The position numbers and the translations under genes are program-made. Under the pieces are notes generated by a model. The model made no database searches. It was not told where the DNA came from and was given only the letters and a program-made list of their open reading frames with translations. 64,000 nucleotides of DNA from positions 32,037,799 through 32,101,798 of the forward strand of contig CM031609.1 of the NCBI GenBank assembly GCA_018398815.1, read 5' to 3'. This DNA comes from Conus ventricosus. Lineage: Eukaryota > Mollusca > Gastropoda > Neogastropoda > Conidae. Every line of letters starts with the position of its first letter. Position 1 is the stretch's first letter. Below, piece by piece: positions 20,944-32,408 of the stretch.

Positions 20944-21921
20944 CTAGTCCCCCAGTGCGAGTTGTGACTGGTGGTGTCGGAGCATTTGATAAAGGATACT
21001 GTGCAGGTGCTGGAGCGTTGCCTCGAGCATCATCCGATCTGGCAGCACGACCTGATCTGGTAGCATCATCTGTTTGGCAGTGTGATCCTCCTGAGGAGCA
21101 TGAGGGTCTTGTGGCTCTGACACACAAGGATTCTGACCAGGTCTGGGAAAACTTTGTGGGAAATAAGCAGGCTTGAGTCGATCCAGTGACACGCGAACAG
21201 TCTTCCCATCTTTGAAAATGTCAAAGTATTTTTCGGCACGGGCTAGCACAGGAAACGGTCCATCGTAAGGCCTCACTAAGGGGCCCTTGCGGGCGTCATG
21301 ACGAAGGTACACCTGATCTGCTGACTGTAAGTTCTTGGGGATATACGATGCTGGTGATCCATGGTGAGAAGGGGAAAAGGGGAAAGTTTTCTCAGTTTTT
21401 TCTTGTAGTTCAAGGACGAAGGTACTGGAAGCGAACACCTTGTCTGCACATGGGGGTGGAAGGAAATCACCAGGCACTCGGAGGTTTGTGCCATAGGTGA
21501 GGAAGAACAGGAGCGACGTCAAGTTCTTCTTTCCACGTTGTCCGGATGCCAAGCATCACGACTGGTAGTTCGTCCATCCAGCGTGGTCCATCGAGGCGAG
21601 CCTTGAGAGCGGCTTTGAGACTGCGATGAAACCTTTCCACCATGCCGTTAGCCTGGGGGTGGTACGCTGTAGTAGTTTGAGGTTTAACTCCGAGCACCAT
21701 GTTCAGCTCCCGCCACAGCGTACTGGTGAACTGACGGCCTTGGTCTGAAGTAATTGTGTCTGGAACTCCGAATCGCGCGATCCAAACACGCATTAAGGCC
21801 TTGGCACAGGTAACAGCTTCTGCGTTGGGAAGAGGAATAGCTTCTGGCCATCTTGTAAATCTGTCTACAATGGTAAGCAGATAAGTGCAGTCTTCTGATG
21901 AAGGGAGTGGTCCCACAAGGT
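20944..21921 (-). pseudogene. Integrase core and C-terminus of element B
   Basis: Minus strand, about 21921 down to 21180 and then a variable tail. It shows the core TIVDRFTRWPEAIPLPNAEA, SDQGRQFTS, TTAYHPQANGMVERFHRSLK and DELPVVMLGIRTTWKE, then YGTNLRVPGDF and the SH3-like tail ending VRVSLDRLKPAYF. One frame change lies at 21946-21952 (C7 on the coding strand) and another near 21500. The acidic residues of the D-D-E core are present. A single indel in each place separates it from an open frame, so assembly error is possible. Confidence 0.85.
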
Positions 21922-23545
21922 CTATGTGTATGTTACCAAAGCGTCTATCGGGGGGGTCAAAAGGGAGAGTGGAACTTTGGTGTGGCGTCCAATTTTGCTA
22001 GCCTGACATTCGTGACAAGCCTTGACCATGTTCCTCACATCTTTTTTGAGTCCAGGCCAGATGAAGCGTGCTGAGATAGCGCGGATGGTGGGTTTAGGTC
22101 CAGGATGACACAGGTTGTGCAAAACATCAAATACAGTTTTTGTCCACGCTGGAGGTACCACTGGTCGGGGGCGACCCGTAGAAACATCACACAAAATTTG
22201 GGTGCCATCCAGAGTGACATTCTTCAGTTGTAGGGATCCTGGTTTGGAGCATAAGTCTGCAACGTTGGGATCGGTTTCCTGTGCCGCTGCCATTTGAGCA
22301 AGATCTACAGCAGGGACTGGTGACGTACTAGCAATCAGTGGCTCTTGGTCAGGAACAGGTGCCCTGGAGAGTGTGTCAGGTACAATGTTGTCTGACCCAC
22401 TGATGTGTCTGATGTCTGTTGTGAACTCGGCTATGTAGCAAAGCTGACGTTCCTGGCGAGGGGATCTGTCAGTGTTGCTTGTCAGGGCATGGGTGAGTGG
22501 TTTGTGATCGGTGAAGACCGTGAATGTTCTTCCTTCTAAGAAGTAGCGGAAATGCTGGATTGCACTGTAGATGGCAAACAGTTCACGATCAAACGTTGAG
22601 TAACGTTGTTGGGTTGGTGTGAGCTTTCTGGAGAAGAATGCAATGGGTTTCCAGGTACCATTCTGCTGTTGTGACAGTTCGGCTCCCATGGCAGTGTCTG
22701 ATGCATCCACTGAAAGTTTTGTCTGAGATTGCGGGTCGGGGTGATGGAGCATGACAGCAGAAGCTAGTGCTGATTTTGCCTCCTGAAATGTAGCTTGACA
22801 TTCAGGTGTCCATGTGAATTTCTTGGGTTTACCTTTGATAGCCTCAGTCAGAGGTGCAAGGCGCTTTGCGATGCCTGGGAGAAATCTGTGATAGAAATTC
22901 ATCATTCCAAGGAAACGTTCAAGAGCTTTCTTGTCAGAAGGAGTGGGAAGATCAACGATTGCACGAACTTTCTCTGGCAGGGGTTCAATCCCGGCTGCTG
23001 AGACTAAATGTCCAAGGAAATGCAGGGAAGATTGACCAAAAACGCATTTCTTGATATTGACCACTAAACCGTTCGAGGTCAGTAGGCTGAAAATGTTACG
23101 CAGATCGGCCTCATGTTGTTCGGGTGAAGCGCTTGCAACAAGAATGTCATCAAGATACACAAAGCAGCAGTCCAGGTCCTTTAAAACACCGTCCATGAGG
23201 CGTTGAAATGCCTGAGCTGCATTTTTCAGACCAAAAGGCATTTTCAGGAACTCATAGAGGCCGAATGGGGTGATGACTGCTGTTTTGGGAATATCTTCAG
23301 GTGCGACTGGGATTTGGTTGTAGCCTCGAACAAGATCAATTTTGGAAAAAATCGTTTTTCCAGCAAGGTTGGTATTCAAGTCCTGGATGTGAGGAGGGGA
23401 TAGCGGTCATCTCTGGTTATATCATTTAGTCGACGATAATCTCCACAAGGAGCCAGCTGCCATTGCTTTTCTTCACCATGTGCAGTGGTGATGACCAAGG
23501 GGAAGATGAACGGCGGACGATACCTAGGTGTTCCATTTCATCAAA
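21922..23545 (-). CDS. RT, RNase H and integrase N-domain of element B
   Basis: A 485-codon open frame (23379 to 21922), with ~50 more codons upstream after one base shift near 23390. [42 protein letters not shown], catalytic box [12 protein letters not shown], thumb [19 protein letters not shown]. RNase [54 protein letters not shown]. Integrase zinc domain: [15 protein letters not shown] and [12 protein letters not shown]. All catalytic residues of RT (YLDD) and RNase H (D, E, D) are visible. Family resemblance is to CsRn1-type Ty3/gypsy. Confidence 0.9.
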
Positions 23546-23562
23546 CTCTGCTTTAGCAGCTG

Positions 23563-24060
23563 TCAATTTCTCGTGATCGAGGCGACGTGCACGTGCATGC
23601 ACAGGGGAACAGTAGTGGGAATGTGGTGGAGTACACCATGCTTGTTTTCTGTGAAGGAAGGTACTAGGAGTTCAGGAAACTCCTCTACAATTGCTTCATA
23701 GCGGGAATGAATCTTGTGTATGCTTCTTCCTGCTTGCGAGCGTGCTGGCTGTGCGGGGATGACCAAACCTCTATCCAGGGACACCAGACGTCTGTTGGTG
23801 AGATCAATAGCAAGTCTTTGGGTAGCAAAAAGTCTGCGCCTAGGATTGGTTGAGTCACATCGGCAATCCAAAACTTTTGAACAAACGATGCACCCTGTCC
23901 CAGTTGCAATGGGATGTTTCTTCTTCCATAAGTAGGAATGGCTGAGCCGTTGGCAGCAACTAGACTGGGTCCTCGAGCTTTTTTGCGTTCTGTGACACTT
24001 GCAGGGAAAACAGATTCTTCAGCCCCGTGTCAACTAAAAAACTGCGTCCTGACAAACATC
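23563..24060 (-). pseudogene. Aspartic protease region of element B
   Basis: The minus strand encodes a DTG protease from about 24055, with the LVDTGAE motif split by one-base shifts at T6 and G4 runs (24015-24040). Then LGQGASFVQKFWIADVTQPI and LGADFLLPKDLLLI (to about 23800), the typical second half. The remaining residues lead into the RT entry. It matures Gag-Pol. Confidence 0.75.
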
Positions 24061-24970
24061 AGCTACCCTGATTGTGCTAATGTTGACTGAGGAAGTTGTA
24101 TGAACATCATGAGATTCAGTGGAGTTAATGTTGGCGGTCTGTTTTTGATCCCGTTTCCACCTAGGTTGTTGTGGAGCCATTGCACAGGGGCGTCCACCTA
24201 CTTTGTTTTCACAGCGTCTCGCTTCTGTTCCGATCGTGCGTGATACTTGCACAAAGTGAAAGGATTTGAAGCACTGTTAAAGTAATTTTTTGATGGTTGG
24301 TGTGACGCAGCTGCCACGAATGCAGAGGTTGGGAGATCCACTTCTAATATGCGGTCAGCCTTTTCGGCTAGAACCTCAAGCTCTTCATCTGGAGACTGGG
24401 CAAGAATCTTCCTGACTTCTGGTGGCAGTTGATTCAGAAAAAGAGCTTTGAAGAGGGTCTCTGGGTTGGAATCATCGATTGCATGTACTGCAATAACTCT
24501 GACGGTCGTTTGTCTCCCAGACCCTGCATTTGCAGAAGGGCAGTATCTTTCTGTAGTTGTGTGGACTCAAAAGCTTTGAGTAGAGCCGCCTTGAGTGTTC
24601 CATACTTTTCAGTGTCTGGGGGGCGTTCGACTACCGCTTGAACACGTCTGGATGTATCTGAGTCGAGAAGTTGTATTACATGATGAAATTTTGTCAAGTC
24701 ATTCGTAATGGGAGGTGTGTGTGTAGCGAAAACAGCCTCCAAACGAACAAACCATGTTGATGCATTGGTTGTCCAAAAGGGGGGTGCTTTGAAGGCGACA
24801 GCTGCCACAGGTAGTTGAGGCGGAAATTTTCCGTCTGAGATAAAGTTTGTTGCCGGATGGCGTCTGCAAGTTGTGCAATTGCTTCTGTTGTCACTGACAT
24901 GATTAAATGAGTCTGTGAGCGTAGGAGTGGTCGTAGCTGGTATTAGCTGGTCACTACAAGGTCTACTCAC
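24055..24970 (-). pseudogene. gag of element B
   Basis: A 178-codon open frame starts with the ATG at 24970, just after the PBS. It contains KAPPFWTTNASTWFVRLEAV, TKFHHVIQLLDSDTSRRVQ and ALLKAFESTQLQKD...LLQMQGLGDKRPSELLQYM, the Gag form common in CsRn1-like elements. The frame changes near 24440, and the rest (LPPEVRKILAQSPDEELEVL) is read in the next frame to about 24260. I see no full CCHC knuckle. Encodes the particle protein. Confidence 0.8.
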
Positions 24971-24985
24971 GATTCGGGGTCACCA
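24968..24985 (-). other. Primer binding site of element B (tRNA-Trp type)
   Basis: On the minus strand TGGTGACCCCGAATCGTG begins one base after the 5' LTR. It resembles the complement of a tRNA-Trp 3' end (…CGGGGTCACCA). CsRn1-group elements are recalled as using this primer. Confidence 0.75.
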
Positions 24986-24986
24986 A

Positions 24987-25171
24987 TGAAGCATCACACA
25001 GACGCGAAGGCAACGTTTTAAATATTTAATAACAAAACTAAAACATTCTCTGATCAACTTCTTTGACACAGTCGTTGAACTACGTGGTCATAGCAACGCT
25101 TCCGGTTTTTAACTACAATTGACTAAAAACCCAAATCGCATGCGACGTTATGTCATAAGGTAAGTGCTACA
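24987..25171 (-). mobile_element. 5' LTR of element B
   Basis: 185 bp and the same as 20560-20744 base for base by eye, which implies a recent insertion. The PBS lies next to it on the minus strand. Confidence 0.93.
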
Positions 25172-25517
25172 CGCGATTGTTCTTGCGTTGTTCTTGCTGA
25201 CGGGTCTCGCTGACAGATGCTTGCTGACCATCCTTGCTGACATAAAAGAGAAGAGAAACATCGATTCTGGTCTGGTCTCAAGATTGTTTGCCTGGCTGAT
25301 CTGAGCGCTGGTTGCTTGCTGTCTCTGCTACTTCTATTGATCCACAACACCCAGCAGATTTAGTCTGCATGATTAATCTGTGCAAAGTGGCAGGCACGAA
25401 GATGAGATTGAGCATCCGACATATATAAGATTGAAGTTGAAAATCCTTGGTTTCGATCGAGCTCTTGCCTTTGCCCTAAGTCCACTTTGCCACGCTTACT
25501 TCCTTCATTCTTTCCAT

Positions 25518-25818
25518 TTCTCACGCAGGGTGCATGCTATGTGTAACGCGTCATCCATACCAACTGCCAAACTGGCCTACTCTTCCGAAAGTTGGTGATG
25601 GGATTTTACGTGTGTGCAAGATGTTATGCATGCGTTCACACACGAACCTCGGTTTATAGTCTCATTCGAAGGACTGTATGGGAAATGGAGTCAGAACCAA
25701 TGTTAACTCCGAGGGAAAAATCCCCTGTACCGAAACGCCCCGGCGGAGGTTCGAACCCGCAACCCCAGGATCACCAAGATTACGAGTCGGGCGCTCTACC
25801 AACTGAGCTATTCCGGAT
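25518..25818 (-). mobile_element. tRNA-headed SINE, copy 1
   Basis: On the minus strand the head reads AATAGCTCAGTTGGTAGAGCG (A box) and GGGTTCGAACC (B box), the internal RNA polymerase III promoter. A body then matches copy 2 (32409-32700), including CTCGGAGTTAACATTGG and the complement of GGACTGTATGGG. The 3' end is GAAA-rich (25500-25530). It lies 25 bp after the end of element A. It is not a functional tRNA gene: the head carries an extra stretch and continues into a SINE body. Confidence 0.85.
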
Positions 25819-26395
25819 CCTCCTTATTACTCATGTATTACAAAGTTACAAGCGCATTTCCACAGCACATCACATCCCGAATCAGCCCGAAACTACGTCA
25901 TTTATTTTGACGTCATTGTCTTGGGTTTAATACATTTCTTAACAGATTTTCTTGATGCCGGATGCAAAGTGAGGAATATTTGTCGCCGCAGTAACTGTAC
26001 GGATCTGACAATGATTATTCAAGACTATGGTGTCTACGCTGGGCTTATCATATCTGGATTAGCTGGATGTAGAACGTATACTGAGACGCTGACACAACAT
26101 CCAAAACCCAGTTTGCGTCGTCCTCCGAACACATACAAGTAAAACTCTCTCACCCTCTCTCTGTCTCTCTCTCTCTCTCTGAAACCTGTGATGCATGTTT
26201 ACGCACATCTTAAAGATGCAGAACCGTTCCATGTACTAGTCTAATCAAATGGATGTCGTTCAGCTCGGGAATAAATCCCAGAGATTGCACTGAACACTGC
26301 AGGCATATGTACTCTGGCGATTCGTAAGGTTGAACTTTTTGACGGTACATTTTTTAAATGAGTTCTTCAAACGTGGGGGCAAAATATGCATATCT
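25819..26395. other. Unassigned stretch
   Basis: No recognised gene. A 73-codon frame at 25921-26142 follows a possible splice acceptor (TTCTTAACAG), but its product is not recognised. A short CT run lies at 26149-26180. Confidence 0.4.
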
Positions 26396-26408
26396 CTATC
26401 TCCCTCCG

Positions 26409-26459
26409 TGTCTGTCTGTCTGTCTGTCTGTCTGTCCCTGTTCTCTGTCTCCTCGTCTC

Positions 26460-26530
<71 letters not shown>
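26409..26530 (+). repeat. (TCTG)n and (CT)n microsatellite
   Basis: TCTG units at 26409-26436, then CT units at about 26459-26528. Beginning of the left copy of a block that recurs at 30655. Confidence 0.95.
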
Positions 26531-26531
<1 letters not shown>

Positions 26532-26712
26532 GTAGCAGTAGTAGTACTTTTTATTTTACGGCTTTTCACAAAATTGTGTGTTGTTGTTGTCTTCAATTTA
26601 ACGTCTTTCCACATTAAGTGATATTAGACAAAGGGAAAGGATTTGGAGAGGGGGAGCATGAGGAGGAGGTGGGTGGGTCATCTTGCAATCATATACAAAA
26701 AAAAAAAAAAAG

Positions 26713-26766
26713 GTGTGTGTGTGCGCGTGTGGCGTGCGTGCGTGCGTGCGTCGTGGTGTGTGTGTG

Positions 26767-26798
<32 letters not shown>

Positions 26799-26891
26799 TG
26801 CATGTGTGTGTGGTGTGTGTGGTGTGTGTGTACGCGCGTGCATGCGCGCGCGCGCGCGCGCGCGTGTGTGTGGTGTGTGTGTGTGTGTGTG
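26713..26891 (+). repeat. (GT)n/(GC)n microsatellite
   Basis: GT and GTGC units with a pure GC stretch at about 26843-26864, preceded by an A14 run (26698-26711). Open frames here are only a by-product of the repeat. Confidence 0.95.
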
Positions 26892-26971
26892 AAGTAAGCT
26901 TAATTGACGTGATATAGATGGATGGTGTGCGAAATTGCAACAATCAGATGACATACATACCGAGTCGTGTT

Positions 26972-27011
26972 TCTCTCTGTCTCTGTCTCTGTCTGTCTGT
27001 CTGTCTGTCTG

Positions 27012-27060
<49 letters not shown>
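26972..27060 (+). repeat. (CTGT)n and (CT)n microsatellite
   Basis: CTGT units at about 26990-27012 followed by CT units to 27057. Right boundary of the left duplicated block and directly upstream of the LINE. Confidence 0.95.
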
Positions 27061-27061
<1 letters not shown>

Positions 27062-27066
27062 CTTTC

Positions 27067-30000
27067 ATGATGCTGACACCTAGGATGAAGGCCGGCCCCA
27101 GCGACTGTCTTTCCTGCTATTCAACATAGCGGGACTTGCAAACAAACCTCAGAGATTGGGACTTGGTGAATTACTTAAATAATTTTGATTTTGTTACACT
27201 AACAGAAACATTCATGGACAAAACTTTTGATATGTCTGATGTTTTTCCAAATTTTGTTAAATTCGTTTCTCCCGCTTTGAAATTATCTCATCACGGCCGT
27301 TGGTCAGGTGGCGTAGTTTGTAATGATAAAAAGAACTTGACAAAATATATTAAAGTAATACAGTGTGAATGTGATAATTTAGTTGCAGTCAGAATATGCG
27401 GTAAACTTTTGGGCAGTGCATCTGACATACTGTACGTATCTGTGTATGTCCCACCCTATGTAGCCCGTTTTATGACACGGCGGAATCCAGTTGTCATACA
27501 CTGGAAGTTGAAAGGATTATAGGTGATCTATTGGCAGTCGGATGCTAATCTGTACTTGCTTTGTAATGGCGATTTTAATGACGAACATGTAATGTACAAA
27601 TCATCACAGTCCATTCACTCAAAGTTTTTGCTCTGATGTTTTTGATAGGTCTACTACATTCATAGACAACAGAATATCATGTGATGTAGCGACAATGATT
27701 TGGCAAGAAGTTACTTGATATGTGCGCCTGTTATAATTTGAAAATATTAAATGGTGTCCAGAGCTCGAGGGTTCTGGTAATTTCACATATCTATCTGAAC
27801 AGGGTCATAGCGTTATTGATTATTTCCTTATGAGCTTCGACCTTTGTGACAGTTTTGAACGGATGGTCATAGGAGACAGAATTGAGTCAGACCACATGCC
27901 TGTTGAATTGTATTGTAAGATAGGTAATTCCATTGTTCAACCCACTGTCAACAACGCTGTCCAGCTAGAGAAGATTATCTGGTCAGAAGATCAAGCCCAC
28001 ATGTTCACTGAACACTTAAGATCAGAACATTTTCAGACCCAACTTGAGTTGGCAATTTCTCTGATTGATATGGATCTAGATGAGTCGGTGAATATTTTTA
28101 CTTCATCATTAAAGGAGGCAGCTGAACCAATGAAAAGAAAAGTGTTAGTAGGTAAACAAAGTGCTCGTAAAAGCCAGATGGTTTGATAGTGAGTGCTTTT
28201 CAAAGAAAAGGGAAGTAATAAGACATCTTCGAAGGGCTAGAAAAACTAAAGATAAAGTCGACTACGTTAAATACATCGGAGAAAGGAAAGAATACAGGAC
28301 TATGCTCGACATGAAAGAGCGTGCACAGAGAAACTTTGATTTGAAAAAATCTTTTAAGCTCAGCGGAAAACTCCAGTCAGTTTTGGAATGAAATTAAAAG
28401 AATAAAAGAAGAAGTGTTGTTCTAAATGACATTACAGAAATGAGTGGGTACAGCACTTTGAATCAGTTTTCAACGAAGGATTGTTAACGGGAAAGATTGC
28501 CTAAATGATTGAATCGGACGAAACGTTATCGACCATATACTGGATGGAGATATGTGAAAAAGAAATCAGTAAAGCGATTAAACACATGAAAAATGAAGCG
28601 AGCGGTTTAGATGGTCTTTTGCCTAAAATGTTGAAGAATGCAGAGCAAATAGTTTTACCTTACGTGAAGAAGTTTTTCAACGCTATATCTCTAGGAGTAT
28701 TTTTCCCATCAAAATGGCGGAGGCAGCAATAATTCCACTGTATAAGAAGGTGATGCCAACATTCCTGATAATTTCAGAGGCATATCTCTTTTGAGTGTTC
28801 TTATACGGTTTTGCACATATTCAATGCAGGTTAACTTTATGGCAGAGCAAAACGGCATCATTTGTGAAGCACAAGCAGGCTTTAGAAAAGGCCGTTCAAC
28901 GATAGATCATATATTCACTTTAAAAAACGCAGTAATTGAAAAATTTTGCAGAAGAGTACGAAATTATACGTGGCCTTCATCGATTTCAAAAAGCATATGA
29001 TACTGTGAACCGTAAGGTTTTGTGGGCGGTGCTGCACGAGCAGGCGTGCGAGGTAGGACGCTAAAAACGATTCAGGCAATGTACTCCAATGTGAAGCGGT
29101 GTTTTATGTCATATAATACACGCTACTCAAGTTTCTTAAAGCAAGGATGTGTTATTAGTCCATTATTATTTCCTTGTTTAATAAATGAACTTGCAAATGA
29201 CGTAATTATAAACGGTAAACATGGTGCTACCCTCACATCAGACGAAGCTGAGGCTATTCCTTTTGCTGTTTGCTGATGATCTCACTCTTTTGGCTTTCTA
29301 ACTGCGATTGGACTACAGCATCAACTGAATATTCTCCAAAGAGAAACAGAAAGACTGCGGTTAACAGTAAATTTAGAGAAGTCAAAAATTATTGTTTTCA
29401 GGAAGGGGGTTTTCTCAGCTCAAGGAGAGATGATTTCTGAATGGCACCCCGCTAGAAGTGGTTAATTCGTACAAATACTAGGTCTTACTTTTTCTACTAG
29501 ACATAGTTTTACACTTGCCATGGAAGAACTAAAACTTAGAGGGAAGAATGTACAACGATATCCTGTGCACACTAAAAAGAATTGGGTGTAATTCACCGGA
29601 TATTTTCGTTCAAACTTTTTGATGCACAGGTTGTCCCTTGCTTCTTTATGGCTCTGAGAATGGGGATACAAACTTACCCTCAGCTGGAGCAAAAACATCT
29701 GTACGCATGTAAAAGATTTTTACATGTAAGAACTAGAAACAAATCAGCAAGCGACTAGTATTATTATGAGAACTTGGAACGTTTTCCATTATGGATATCA
29801 ACTGTTACACCGTGTATCAAGTACTGGTTTAGATTGTTAAAACAACCGGATGCCAGATTTTCAAGAAAGCGTACAACATGTCACTGTCTATGCATGAGAA
29901 AGGCCATGTAACATGGGCACACATGTCAAGAATATCCTGTGGAAAATGGATTTCAAGAAGTAATGGATGTTTGGCTGTGGTAATGAAATAGGATTCATAA

Positions 30001-30640
30001 AAGAATTAATATTCAGATTATTTAGCAATTTCTGCCATCAATGGCGAAACCATTTAGATATCAGTCCACGGTTGTCCATGTATGGTAAATTGAAACACAT
30101 GTTTTCTCGAGAAAAATATATCAGTATTCTGTAGTAGAAAATTACAGGAATGTTCTGGCACAATTTAGAATGGGTGTGTCCCAATTAAATGTACACAGAT
30201 TTCGTCATTCGAAATACAGCTGAAAACGACCATGCCCTGTATGTTTAAATCTACAAGAAGACGAAATTCATTTTATGTTCAAGTGCCCATTGTACAATCA
30301 GATCAGAAAGTTGCATAAATTTGACGTGACTGCAGGTGAGAATTTGGAATGCAAATTGATTGGTGTATTTACTACTGAACTGCCCGATCAAATAGTCCCG
30401 TTTTGGCAAAATTCCTAGTCTCCGCTTTCAAAATTAGACAAGCCTTCATCGGCAATACAAACATGTGAATCAGAAATAATCCTGATTATATAAATCATGT
30501 ACAGCTCATATTATATGTCTGTCCTGTCAGTTATGTTTTCCTGTGATTAGAGTTTTCCCTGTTTGTAGTTTTTCTAGAAGTGAGGTATGATTTTGTGTTC
30601 CCCCCATGAAAGGGGCTGTTGGCCTATAATCATTAAATTT
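27067..30640 (+). mobile_element. Decayed non-LTR retrotransposon (LINE 1)
   Basis: AP-type endonuclease start: FDFVTLTETFMDKTFDMSD (27180-27240), HGRWSGGVVCN, VYVPPYVAR, then VIDYFLMSFDLCDSF and ESDHMPVELYC (27815-27920). RT: EASGLDGLLPKML, GISLLSVL, AGFRKGRSTIDHIFTLKNAV (about 28875-28935), CVISPLLFPCLINELAND and a broken FADDLTLL (about 29270). A Cys/His motif near the C-terminus (CPVCLNLQ...HFMFKCPLYN-type, 30235-30295). The 3' end (CCCATGAAAGGGGCTG) is near 30602. Many stops and frame changes; dead. Clade not assigned (Jockey/CR1/I group features). Confidence 0.85.
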
Positions 30641-30654
30641 CAGAGAGTTCAGAG

Positions 30655-30692
30655 TTCTCTCTCACTCTCTCTCTCTCTCTCTCCCCCTCTCT

Positions 30693-30732
<40 letters not shown>

Positions 30733-30947
30733 CTGTAGTAGCAGTAGTATACTTTTATTTTACGGCTTTTCACAAAATTGTGTGTGTGTGTGTGTGTGTG
30801 TTGTGTGTGTGTGTGTGTGTATGTAAAGGGGGTGTGTGTGTGTGTGTGTGTGTGTTGTGTGTGTGTGTGGTGTGTGTGTGTGTGTGGTGTGGGGTGCGTG
30901 CGTGCTTGCGTGCGTGCGTGCATGCGTGTGTTGTGTGGTGTGTGTGT

Positions 30948-30988
<41 letters not shown>

Positions 30989-31002
30989 ACGCGCGTGCAT
31001 GC

Positions 31003-31060
<58 letters not shown>

Positions 31061-31134
31061 GCTTAATTTGACGTGATATAGATGGATGGTGTGCGAAATT
31101 GCAATAATCAGATGACATACAGTATTGAGTCGTG

Positions 31135-31201
<67 letters not shown>

Positions 31202-31203
31202 CT
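30655..31203 (+). repeat. Microsatellite block, second copy
   Basis: CT repeats (30657-30733), the shared spacer GTAGTAGCAGTAGTA...TTCACAAAATTG, (GT)n/(GTGC)n (30778-31059), the shared spacer GACGTGATATAGATGGATGG...GACATACA and CT repeats (31137-31201). Same order and spacers as 26459-27058. Confidence 0.9.
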
Positions 31204-31490
31204 CAACACTTGATGGGTTTGCCTTGCATACCGTGCACATTTGCTACTCTTTCTTGGGCCTACAACGTACCGCTCACCAATGCTCCCTAAAGAAGACCTA
31301 ACAGTTGTGTCACACAACACCGATCAGGCAGTTTCATGTAATCCACAGTTTATGAGTATATGAGCCCCATACTTTCAACACTCATCACCCTCTGGCATGC
31401 TTCCTTTCCATCGCGTGTGTGTGTGCGTGCGCGCGCGCGTGCGTGTGTGTGTGCGCGTGCGTGCGTGCGTGCGTGTGTGCGTGCGTGCGT

Positions 31491-31552
<62 letters not shown>

Positions 31553-32408
31553 GACAAGGAATGAAACTCCCATCTATTGTCATGTAGTAGATCCCCTGAC
31601 AAAGAAAATCGAGAGCATTCTGTTTACCAGCCACATTATGCTGCTGTTAAAAACACATTGGGAGGGGGAGGGAGGGTGGTGGTGGAAATAATATGGGAAC
31701 AAGATTAGGAAAAAAAAGTCCTGTTTGACTTTAACCCTTAAATAAAGCATCTAACTCGCATCAGAGATGAGATGGATTTTCAACGGAAAGAAAAGGAGTC
31801 AGAGGCTTGGTTATTTAAACTGTCTTTTTACCTCCCAGTCTCTGTCCCTGTTGTTCACACTTAATAAGATTTGTGTTGGGTCAAGTGACTCACCAAATTC
31901 TGCAAACTTTTCTCGCAATGCCAAAGATACTCGGAACTCAATTCGTCTGTTATATTATGTTTCCAGTCCCCAGTCTCACACCTTTCGGAAGAGATCCTGC
32001 AAGTGAACGAACAGTATCACTCCAGCTTGTTCTCCTGGAGACTTTGAGTTTAAAGAACACTAAGTCAACAGTCTATAAAGAAAAACAACAACATCAACAA
32101 CAAAGAACAACAACAAAAATTATCAATGCTTCTACTAAGATAGATACTTATCACATTTTACAGCGTCCCATTTTAGCGTTTGTAAGATCAATTTCAGCAC
32201 GTGACGAAGTTGGAAAGGTAGCAAAGTGGATGATAAGGGAACCGAGAAACAAACTTCGGCGCGAGTGATCCCTCAGTTTTCATGGAGTGGGCACGTTCAA
32301 AGCAGTTTTGCCCCATTAGACAGGTTAAGTTGAACCAGTGAGAGAAAATGGCGAAACATGAATGTGAAAGGCAGACGGTGGAGATATGTCACGATCACTA
32401 TCCTAGCG
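31204..32408. other. Unassigned stretch with (GT)n/(GC)n at 31415-31552
   Basis: The repeat at 31415-31552 mixes GTGC and GT units. The rest shows no recognised gene or repeat. The 131-codon frame at 31873-32268 has no recognisable product. Confidence 0.5.

Larger units (their letters stand above)
20556..25175 (-). mobile_element. Element B: young Ty3/gypsy (CsRn1-like) retrotransposon
   Basis: A complete element on the minus strand, 20560-25171, with 185-bp LTRs that I read as identical, TG...CA ends and a 4-bp target duplication cgcg (20556-20559, 25172-25175). It codes for gag, protease, RT, RNase H and integrase in standard order. The PBS matches tRNA-Trp, as recalled for CsRn1-clade elements. 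Coding frames are interrupted by single-base shifts, several at homopolymers. It sits inside the tandem-repeat part of the element A LTR. Confidence 0.93.
19873..25494 (+). mobile_element. 3' LTR of element A, interrupted by element B
   Basis: Begins TGTGGAGAAG after the polypurine tract. Matches window 1-936 from 19943 onward, except for the insertion at 20560-25175. The LTR resumes at CGCGATTGTTC (25172) and ends near 25493 in TTGCCAC. Without the insertion it is about 1.0 kb. Its TATAAAAG is at 20428-20435. Confidence 0.9.

Noticed and set aside
25921..26142. 73-codon frame after a possible splice acceptor
   Set aside because: No matching donor, neighbour exon or known product; it does not fit the phase of the UNC93A-like exons as a required part.
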